19,484 nt of DNA from an uncultured Erysipelotrichaceae bacterium (GTDB taxonomy: Bacteria > Bacillota_I > Bacilli_A > RF39 > UBA660): positions 1 to 19,484 of the forward strand of contig CACXEC010000059.1 of NCBI GenBank assembly GCA_902766545.1, read 5' to 3'. A program made the position numbers and the translations under genes. Under the pieces are notes generated by a model, which worked only from the letters and a program-made list of their open reading frames with translations, did not search any database and was not told the DNA's origin. Position 1 is the first letter of the stretch. The number at the start of each line of letters is the position of its first letter. This document shows positions 13,432 to 19,484 of this stretch, in pieces.

Positions 13432-14382
13432 GTGGCTAAGAAAAAAATAAAAATTACAAAGTTTGGTAAATTACTTTTAGTTGGATTAATTTTGTTAATT
13501 GTTTTAACAATTGTTGGTATTAAGCTTATTAAAACATATAAATATCATCAAACTTATGAATATAAGTTTATTGAAGCAGGATATACTCTTGATGATTATA
13601 ATTTAGTAAAAGATAAATTAAATGATGATGAACTAATGTACATAATAGCTTTAGAATATAATAAAAATATTCCTAAAATAATTAGCGAAAAATATTTTAT
13701 GTATAAAAATTTAGGTAGATATATTTCTTATTTAGAAAAGAATAAAGATAAAAGTATTACTGATGTTATTGCACTTGTTAATGTAAATCGTGATAAACCT
13801 TATTATGAGAATCTTGTTACTACTGACGAATCTAAAAATGAAGCTATGTTAGTAAACAAATATCATGCTTTATCCAAGAAATATGAAGCAAGTGATATTG
13901 TCAAGGTTAGTTCAACTTATGCATATGCTGGAATGAGTTTAAATAAAGAAGCCTATGATGCTTTTAGAAAACTGTCTGATGATGCCAGAAAAGAAGGATT
14001 TACAATTATAATATTATCTTCATATCGCACATATGAATATCAAGAAAAAATCTGGAACGATAGAAAAAACTTAAAAGGTGAAAAAGAAGCAGATGCCTAT
14101 GCGGCTAGACCTGGTTCATCCGAACATGAAACTGGATACGCTATTGATGTTGCAGATTATAATCATCCTCTTAATTTTAGTGAACAGGAAAGTTTTAAGT
14201 GGATGAAGGATAATTCATATAAATATGGTTATATACTTAGATATCCAGAAGGAAAAGAAGATATTACTGGTTATGATTACGAGTCATGGCATTATAGATA
14301 TGTTGGCGTAGATCTTGCTACTAAAGTTTATAATGAAGGTATTACTTATGATGAATACTATGAGTTTTATTTAAATAATTAA
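13432..14382 (+). CDS. VanY-type D,D-carboxypeptidase (M15), membrane-anchored
   Basis: A 316-residue zinc peptidase that trims D-Ala from peptidoglycan stem peptides. A basic start and one membrane segment (about 12-33) place the catalytic domain outside. Residues 160-316 are the M15B fold: conserved Arg in LSSYRTYEYQ (R199), zinc ligands H232 and D239 in PGSSEHETGYAIDVAD, and the catalytic Glu and third ligand in YESWHYRYVG (E284, H287). All key residues are intact. The start is GTG at 13432, 9 nt after AGGAG; the in-frame TTG at 13423 touches the SD. It carries no vancomycin-resistance partners, so a housekeeping wall-trimming role is likely. A terminator follows directly. Confidence 0.9.
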   Translation: MAKKKIKITKFGKLLLVGLILLIVLTIVGIKLIKTYKYHQTYEYKFIEAGYTLDDYNLVKDKLNDDELMYIIALEYNKNIPKIISEKYFMYKNLGRYISYLEKNKDKSITDVIALVNVNRDKPYYENLVTTDESKNEAMLVNKYHALSKKYEASDIVKVSSTYAYAGMSLNKEAYDAFRKLSDDARKEGFTIIILSSYRTYEYQEKIWNDRKNLKGEKEADAYAARPGSSEHETGYAIDVADYNHPLNFSEQESFKWMKDNSYKYGYILRYPEGKEDITGYDYESWHYRYVGVDLATKVYNEGITYDEYYEFYLNN

Positions 14383-14404
14383 AGAAGTTTGCTTCTTTTT
14401 TTAT
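14381..14404 (+). terminator. Intrinsic terminator of the D,D-carboxypeptidase gene
   Basis: The 7-bp stem AAAGAAG/CTTCTTT with loop TTTG is followed by TTTTTATTT. It starts within the stop codon. Confidence 0.75.
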
Positions 14405-14407
14405 TTG

Positions 14408-14416
14408 TGCTATAAT
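14408..14416 (+). promoter_or_regulatory. Extended -10 promoter of the duplicated HExxH gene
   Basis: TGCTATAAT is a perfect extended -10 (TGn-TATAAT), 25 nt before the ATG. The only -35-like hexamer (TTGCTT, 14389-14394) lies inside the preceding terminator. Confidence 0.55.
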
Positions 14417-14441
14417 AGCTGCTCAAAGGGAGAAATAATTT

Positions 14442-16550
14442 ATGAATCGTAGTAATGACAATATTTTAAATAAATCTACCATTCGTAAGAAAAGAGAAAA
14501 TCAAATCAATACTTTTTTACAAGTATTTTTTAATTATAGGTATGAAGAACATAATTTATTTTTTGGGAATTTAGATACCTTTTTTTATTTAATTTGCAGA
14601 TTTATTGATGAAACAAGAGAATTTATGAATAAATACCCATATCAGTCTTTAGATTGGTTTAAAGTTGAAGAAATGTCATTCTCAAGTAAAGAAAAACTGA
14701 TTGATGCTTTTTTTAAAAGAATTAATATTCCTTTTTGTTTAAATGATATTATAAAAAATGGTATCTTAAACGTTACTTTTGAAGATAAAAATGATGCAAT
14801 AAGTAAAAATAGTGATTCTTTAGTTAGTGGAAGAAGTACAGTTTGTAGTGATAAAGTTCATGAATCAGTTGAAGTTTATGATAATGGTTTAGTAACAGAT
14901 GCATCTGTATGGGTTCATGAAATATTACATCACTTAAATCTAGATATTCAAAACAGAAATCTAGTTAGAAGCTTATTTACTGAATCACTAGCTTTTGCAT
15001 ATGAATTTATTTTTTTAAATTTTTTAGATGAAAAAGAATTTAGTTATGAAGCAGAAAAATTAAAATATAATAATTTTAAAACTTTATTCTATACATTATG
15101 TAATACTTATCCCATAATAAAACTATATATTATTTTTGATAAATTTGGTAAAGTTACAAAAGAAAATTATAAAATGTATTTTGAGTATGATAATGATTAT
15201 GATGATTGTTTAGAATCTTTAAGTAAACGTTTAAATAATAAAGATTATGATCATATTTATTTATTACTAAAATATAGTTTAGCTTTTGCTTTATCAATTT
15301 ATATGTATATCGAATATACTAAAGATGCTAGCTTTATTAATAAAATGAATAGTTTTAATGATGCAATTAAAACAAAAAGTGTAATGGAATGTTTAAATGT
15401 TATTGGGATTACAGAAATTAGTGAACAAGAATTAAAAAAGATTATAACTAATGTAAGACTCATGAAATTAGAACTATTAAATGGTTTTGATAGAAGTGTT
15501 TCTAGGGCCTGTTTAGTAGAATCTTATTTAAAAGCTTTTACTACCCTATTTAGCGAAAAAACGATGCTATATCAGAATTTAGATAAATTATTAAAACTAA
15601 TTAATTTTTTAAGATATCATATTTCAGAATATATTGGTTTTGTTATTCCAGATGTCGAAATAGATAAACTATCAAAAGCAAGTAAAGAAGAAAAATATGA
15701 TCTAATCGAACACTTTTATAAATACATCGGAAGAAAAAATGATTTAGCTGATAAAAGAAATAAAACTACAGTTAAAAAAGAAAATGTAGAAGAAATTTTA
15801 AAAACGAAAGATCCATCATTTTTAGTTAAAACATCTTTAAGAGGAACCAGTTATTTTGATGAAGACATATGTGAAAAAGCTGCTATTGTTTATGATACAG
15901 GTTACGTCTTAGATAGTGTGGCATGGGTTCACGAATTTAGACATTTAGATAATCAACCAAATAAGGTTAGATGTGAAGTTAGTTTTTTACTTACAGAAAG
16001 TGTATCTTTTTTTGAAGAATTAATTTATGGAGATTTTTTAGAAAAAATTGGATATTCATATGAAGCTGCTTTTTGTAAATATGATTTTCTTGCTAATTTA
16101 GATGTTTTTATTGAAGACACATATCCAGTTGCTAAAATGTTAAAAATTTTTGTTAAAACTGGACGTATTAGTAAATTAAATTATCATAAAGAATTTGAAA
16201 ACGATGATGATTATGAAGATATTCTATCGGAAGCTTTAACTATCTTATGTGATGATCCGGAGGATATCTTATCTGGAATAAAATATACAGTGTCATCAGC
16301 AATAGCAATTTATATGTATATAGAATATACAAAAGATAAAGATTTCATAAATAGAATTAATACTTTTAGCGCTTCAATTAATGATAAAGATTTATTATCT
16401 TGTTTAAATATTATCGGGTTAACTGGATTAAATCGTGAAAGTTTAGAAAAGATTAAACTTTCAATTGATGAGTTTAAAAAAGAACTAGATGAGATATCTA
16501 GAAAAAATATAATATGTCTTTATGATATGGAAAAGAAATTGTCTATTTAA
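14442..16550 (+). CDS. Tandem-duplicated putative zinc metalloprotease-like protein (two HExxH motifs)
   Basis: A 702-residue protein not recognised as a named family. It is two copies of one domain of about 338 residues. Copy 1 (about 20-350) has WVHEILHH (H159, E160, H163) and FTES (E181). Copy 2 (about 358-695) has WVHEFRHL (H497, E498, H501) and LTES (E519). In both, VYDxGxVxD precedes HExxH and a Glu follows 17 residues after the second His, as in gluzincin zinc sites. Both copies also share IYMYIEYTKD and CLNxIGxT. The identical spacing and intact motifs suggest two working sites. No signal peptide or membrane segment is seen, so it is likely cytosolic. SD AAGGGAG lies 9 nt before the ATG. 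Protease activity is inferred, not shown. Confidence 0.8.
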   Translation: MNRSNDNILNKSTIRKKRENQINTFLQVFFNYRYEEHNLFFGNLDTFFYLICRFIDETREFMNKYPYQSLDWFKVEEMSFSSKEKLIDAFFKRINIPFCLNDIIKNGILNVTFEDKNDAISKNSDSLVSGRSTVCSDKVHESVEVYDNGLVTDASVWVHEILHHLNLDIQNRNLVRSLFTESLAFAYEFIFLNFLDEKEFSYEAEKLKYNNFKTLFYTLCNTYPIIKLYIIFDKFGKVTKENYKMYFEYDNDYDDCLESLSKRLNNKDYDHIYLLLKYSLAFALSIYMYIEYTKDASFINKMNSFNDAIKTKSVMECLNVIGITEISEQELKKIITNVRLMKLELLNGFDRSVSRACLVESYLKAFTTLFSEKTMLYQNLDKLLKLINFLRYHISEYIGFVIPDVEIDKLSKASKEEKYDLIEHFYKYIGRKNDLADKRNKTTVKKENVEEILKTKDPSFLVKTSLRGTSYFDEDICEKAAIVYDTGYVLDSVAWVHEFRHLDNQPNKVRCEVSFLLTESVSFFEELIYGDFLEKIGYSYEAAFCKYDFLANLDVFIEDTYPVAKMLKIFVKTGRISKLNYHKEFENDDDYEDILSEALTILCDDPEDILSGIKYTVSSAIAIYMYIEYTKDKDFINRINTFSASINDKDLLSCLNIIGLTGLNRESLEKIKLSIDEFKKELDEISRKNIICLYDMEKKLSI

Positions 16551-16571
16551 ATCTAGGCAATTTCTTTTTTA
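16532..16571 (+). terminator. Intrinsic terminator of the duplicated HExxH gene
   Basis: The 10-bp stem AAAGAAATTG/CAATTTCTTT (16532-16541 with 16558-16567) has a 16-nt loop and ends in a T run. Its left arm lies in the last codons of the gene. Confidence 0.7.
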
Positions 16572-16573
16572 TT

Positions 16574-16582
16574 TGATATAAT
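16574..16582 (+). promoter_or_regulatory. Extended -10 promoter of the polysaccharide deacetylase gene
   Basis: TGATATAAT is an extended -10 directly after the terminator T run. No convincing -35 is seen. The leader to the GTG start would be about 15 nt. Confidence 0.5.
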
Positions 16583-16604
16583 TGTCTTAAGAATATAGAA
16601 GTAT

Positions 16605-18017
16605 GTGGTAGTGGTGAAAAAAATAATTATTTTTCTTTTAATTATACTAATTTTAACGGTTTCAGTTGCTGGCTATTATCTAGTTTTTAAAGATAATATT
16701 GAAATAGGTTTAAATGGTGAGTTAGAATATACTTTAAATGTTGGAGATACTAATTTTAAAGATGATGGTATATATTTAAAAAACAATAAAAAAATAATAG
16801 AAAATAATAAGTATTATGTTAAAAGAGATGGCAATATAGATTTTAATAAAATTGGCAATTATTACATTAATTATACTGTTACTTATAGAAATAAGATATA
16901 TTCTATATCAAGAAAAGTAAATGTAATTGATAATATACCCCCTACTTTAGATATTAATCTTGAAGAAATAAATATTGATTATTGTAGTAAAAAAAGTACA
17001 AAGGAACTAATTTATACGGCTAATGATAATTATGATGGTGATATAACAGATAAAATTGAATTAATTAAGGAAAATAATAAATATATTTTTAAAGTTGAGG
17101 ATTCAAGTCATAACACCATCGAAAAAGAAATAAATGTTAATTATTTAGATAAACCTAAAAATGTTTTTAAAATTAATGGTAATAATAAAATATATGTGCC
17201 ATTAAATGGAATTTATAATGAAAATGGAGTTAAATATACTGATGGATGTGGAAACAAACTTGACGGTGTTAATATTAGAGGGGTTGTTAACACTAAAGAA
17301 GTTGGGACATATAAAATAACTTATGAAGTAAACGGAGAAAAAAATTTAATTAGAGAAGTTTCTGTATACGATCCATCTGTTAGCAAACCTACAGGTAGTA
17401 AGGTTATTTACTTAACATTTGATGATGGTCCCGGCTATTATACAAATAAAATTCTAGGTATTTTAGATAAATATAATGTTAAAGCAACTTTTTTTGTAAC
17501 ACATCAGTTTCCAACTTATATTCATTTAATAAAAGATGAATATGACAAAGGACACTCAATTGCCGTGCATACTTATACGCATAAATATAATATTTATACT
17601 AGTGTAGATACTTATCTTGATGATTTTAATAAAATGAATGATGTTATAAAGACATATACTGGATCTTATACTAAATTATTAAGGTTTCCTGGAGGATCAT
17701 CAAATACAGTTAGCAAATCTTATAATAAAGGAATTATGACAGAGCTTGCTAAGAGAATGACTGATGATGGATATATATATTTTGATTGGAATGTATCTAG
17801 TGGTGATGCTTCAGCTAATCCGACAACTAATAAAATTATTAATAATACAATTAATGGAGTTAAAAATTGTACTCATTGTGTTATTTTAATGCATGATATT
17901 AAAAGTCAAACTGCAAATGCCCTAGAAACTATAATTACTTCATTTATTGAGTCAGGATATACTTTTGCCCCTTTAAATGAAACTAGTCCAACAGCGCACC
18001 ATTCGATAAATAATTAA
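16605..18017 (+). CDS. Membrane-anchored polysaccharide (peptidoglycan) deacetylase with Ig-like domains
   Basis: A 470-residue carbohydrate esterase family 4 protein. Residues 5-27 are a membrane anchor. Residues about 33-256 form three Ig-like (DUF5011-type) beta domains, including VGTYKITYEV. The NodB catalytic domain follows: TFDDGP (271-276; D273 and D274), metal ligands in VHTYTH (H322, H326), RFPGG (360-364), DWN (394-396) and LMHD (H430). All five catalytic motifs are intact. It should remove acetyl groups from wall GlcNAc or MurNAc, commonly conferring lysozyme resistance; the substrate is inferred. The GTG start at 16605 has only a weak SD, and GTG at 16611 or 16614 are alternatives. 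It has its own promoter. Confidence 0.9.
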   Translation: MVVVKKIIIFLLIILILTVSVAGYYLVFKDNIEIGLNGELEYTLNVGDTNFKDDGIYLKNNKKIIENNKYYVKRDGNIDFNKIGNYYINYTVTYRNKIYSISRKVNVIDNIPPTLDINLEEINIDYCSKKSTKELIYTANDNYDGDITDKIELIKENNKYIFKVEDSSHNTIEKEINVNYLDKPKNVFKINGNNKIYVPLNGIYNENGVKYTDGCGNKLDGVNIRGVVNTKEVGTYKITYEVNGEKNLIREVSVYDPSVSKPTGSKVIYLTFDDGPGYYTNKILGILDKYNVKATFFVTHQFPTYIHLIKDEYDKGHSIAVHTYTHKYNIYTSVDTYLDDFNKMNDVIKTYTGSYTKLLRFPGGSSNTVSKSYNKGIMTELAKRMTDDGYIYFDWNVSSGDASANPTTNKIINNTINGVKNCTHCVILMHDIKSQTANALETIITSFIESGYTFAPLNETSPTAHHSINN

Positions 18018-18022
18018 CAAGG

Positions 18023-18124
18023 TTGTTTAAGGAGAGAATATTAGACTCGATTTTTAATTTATTATGGGAATTAGGAACAGACTTAGAAAAAATAGATATT
18101 AAAGAAAATAATTTAATTAAATAA
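18023..18124 (+). pseudogene. Possible small ORF or gene remnant before uvrB
   Basis: An open stretch of 33 codons (from TTG at 18023 to TAA at 18122-18124) reads plausibly as a peptide: LDSIFNLLWELGTDLEKIDI and then KENNLIK. A good SD (AAGGAGAGA, 18029-18037) lies inside it, but no ATG, GTG or TTG follows in frame at a suitable distance. Either a rare start codon (ATA or ATT) is used or this is the decayed start of a former gene. I do not recognise the peptide. Confidence 0.25.
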
Positions 18125-18140
18125 TTGTATTTTAATTATA

Positions 18141-18149
18141 TGATATAAT
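18141..18149 (+). promoter_or_regulatory. Extended -10 promoter of uvrB
   Basis: TGATATAAT is an extended -10, identical to that of the deacetylase gene, 19 nt before the ATG. No LexA (SOS) box of the GAACnnnnGTTC type is visible in 18018-18168. Confidence 0.5.
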
Positions 18150-18168
18150 AATTCCTAAAGGAGGTCAT

Positions 18169-19484
18169 ATGGAAAAGTTTGATCTTGTTAGTAAATTTGC
18201 ACCATCAGGTGACCAACCAGAAGCAATAAAGAAGTTAGTTGATGGTATTAATGAAGGAAAAAAGAGTCAAGTTTTAATGGGCGCAACAGGTACAGGTAAA
18301 ACCTTTATGATTGCAAATGTAATAAAAGAAATTAATAAACCTACTTTAGTTCTTGCCCATAATAAAACTTTAGCTGGTCAATTATACTCTGAGTTTAAAG
18401 AATTATTTCCTAATAATCATGTTGAATATTTTGTATCATATTATGATTATTATCAACCTGAAGCATATGTTCCTTCAACTGATACTTATATTGAAAAGGA
18501 TTCTTCAATAAATGATGAAATTGATGAGCTAAGGCATGGTGCAACTAGTTCTTTAATTAATTATAAAGACGTTATTGTTGTGGCTTCTGTATCATGTATT
18601 TATGGAATTGGTGAACCTGAAGAATATAAAAATAATATGTTAATATTAAAAGTCGGAGATCAAATTAAAAGAGAGACAATTATTGACAAACTAGTAACTA
18701 TGACATATGAAAGAAGTCAATTAGATTTTCATAGAGGTACTTTTAGAGTTAATGGAGACGTAATTGATATCGTGCCTGCTAATGAGAGAAAGAATGGAAT
18801 ACGTATTGAACTTTTTGGAAATGAAATAGATAGAATTAGTGAATTTGATGTTTTAACAGGTAGCATAATTCAAAGTATTAAAAATATAACTATTTCCCCT
18901 GCTTCACATTTTGTTACGGGTGATGAAAAACTTGCTGAAGCAATTAGAAGAATTGAAAAAGAAAAAGATGAACGAATTGCTTTTTTTGAAGAAAAAGGTA
19001 AATTAATTGAAAAGCAAAGAATAAAAGAACGATGTGAATATGATATTGAAATGCTTAAGGAAACAGGATTTTGTCATGGCATTGAAAACTATTCAAGACA
19101 TTTGGCACTTAGAGGTGAAGGTGAAACGCCTTCTACTTTAATAGATTTCTTTCCTAAAGATTTCTTGCTTGTTGTTGATGAATCACATGTAACACTTCCA
19201 CAAGTTAGAGCTATGTATAATGGAGATAGAATGCGTAAGCAAACATTAGTTGATTATGGATTTAGGCTTCCTAGCGCACTTGATAATAGACCTTTAAAAT
19301 TTGAAGAATTTAATGATAAATTAAATCAAACGATTTATATATCCGCAACACCTGGTGATTATGAAATGGAATTAGTTCATCATCACACTATAGAACAAAT
19401 AATTCGTCCAACTGGTCTTTTGGATCCAACTATCGAAGTTCGTAAGACCGAAGGTCAAATAGATGACTTAGAAGGTGAAATAAA
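18169..19484 (+). CDS. uvrB: Excinuclease ABC subunit UvrB (3' part outside window)
   Basis: The first 438 residues of the nucleotide-excision-repair damage-verification subunit, an ATP-dependent DNA helicase-like protein that works with UvrA and UvrC. Visible motifs are APSGDQPEAI, the Walker A MGATGTGKTF (about 39-48), NKTLAGQLY, the beta-hairpin region YYDYYQPEAYVPSTDTYIEK that inserts at damage, SVSCIYGIG, GRYSRHLALRGEGE-like sequence read here as YSRHLALRGEGETP, the Walker B LLVVDESHV, and YISATPGDYE. No frameshift is seen. SD AAAGGAGG lies before the ATG. About a third of the protein is missing beyond the window end. Confidence 0.97.
   Translation, partial: MEKFDLVSKFAPSGDQPEAIKKLVDGINEGKKSQVLMGATGTGKTFMIANVIKEINKPTLVLAHNKTLAGQLYSEFKELFPNNHVEYFVSYYDYYQPEAYVPSTDTYIEKDSSINDEIDELRHGATSSLINYKDVIVVASVSCIYGIGEPEEYKNNMLILKVGDQIKRETIIDKLVTMTYERSQLDFHRGTFRVNGDVIDIVPANERKNGIRIELFGNEIDRISEFDVLTGSIIQSIKNITISPASHFVTGDEKLAEAIRRIEKEKDERIAFFEEKGKLIEKQRIKERCEYDIEMLKETGFCHGIENYSRHLALRGEGETPSTLIDFFPKDFLLVVDESHVTLPQVRAMYNGDRMRKQTLVDYGFRLPSALDNRPLKFEEFNDKLNQTIYISATPGDYEMELVHHHTIEQIIRPTGLLDPTIEVRKTEGQIDDLEGEI

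Noticed and set aside
18018..18168. SOS (LexA) operator before uvrB
   Set aside because: Looked for GAAC-N4-GTTC because uvrB is often SOS-controlled; only an isolated GAAC half-site is present.
1..19484. CRISPR arrays, insertion sequences, prophage genes, riboswitches, restriction or toxin-antitoxin systems
   Set aside because: No regularly spaced repeats, transposase or integrase motifs, long structured leaders or matching proteins were seen; intergenic gaps are nearly all under 150 bases.

Overview
The window is very AT-rich DNA with short intergenic gaps, canonical Shine-Dalgarno (SD) sites, standard TGG tryptophan codons and TGA used as a stop. Its gene content is that of a low-GC Gram-positive bacterium (Bacillota, Bacilli-like). 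Four genes point to an endospore-forming ancestry: yutH-like, yunB, a cotJA/cotJB fusion and cotJC. I cannot name the species. An uncultured gut-type Bacilli lineage would fit, but that is inference.

Layout. 1-760: the end of a tRNA-Lys, an S1-domain RNA-binding protein (-) and an Nfu/YutI iron-sulfur scaffold (+), the last two fired from interleaved divergent promoters. 744-4569 (-): a yutH-like spore kinase homologue; a run of small genes (unknown membrane-anchored protein, yutD, DUF1292 protein, acidic low-complexity protein); then yunB. As I recall the Bacillus subtilis map, yutI-yutH-yutD-yunB occur in this same order there, so this is a compacted ancestral neighbourhood. 4634-7356: an exported thioredoxin-like protein, a tail-anchored unknown, a one-cluster ferredoxin, trmL and a membrane thioredoxin-fold protein without CxxC. 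7414-8407 (-): the cotJ spore-coat operon. 8518-13309: a UPF0316 membrane protein, a PMCA-like Ca2+ P-type ATPase and a CBS/DRTGG family II pyrophosphatase. 13432-18017 (+): a VanY-type D,D-carboxypeptidase, a 702-residue internally duplicated protein with two HExxH motifs, and a membrane-anchored polysaccharide deacetylase with Ig-like domains. 18169 to the end: the first part of uvrB.

How the parts fit. The housekeeping content covers Fe-S assembly, tRNA wobble methylation, pyrophosphate removal, ion export, excision repair and cell-wall trimming. The spore genes sit in separate short transcription units. Two of them (yutH-like, yunB) have no SD and carry a sporulation-sigma-like -10 element close to the start codon. 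The cotJ operon has a strong SD and a SigK-like promoter. The most novel items are the tandem-duplicated HExxH protein, the CotJA-CotJB fusion, the apparently leaderless spore genes, and an ATPase start site whose SD can be folded into a hairpin that holds the -10 box in its loop. No CRISPR array, insertion sequence, prophage or riboswitch was seen.
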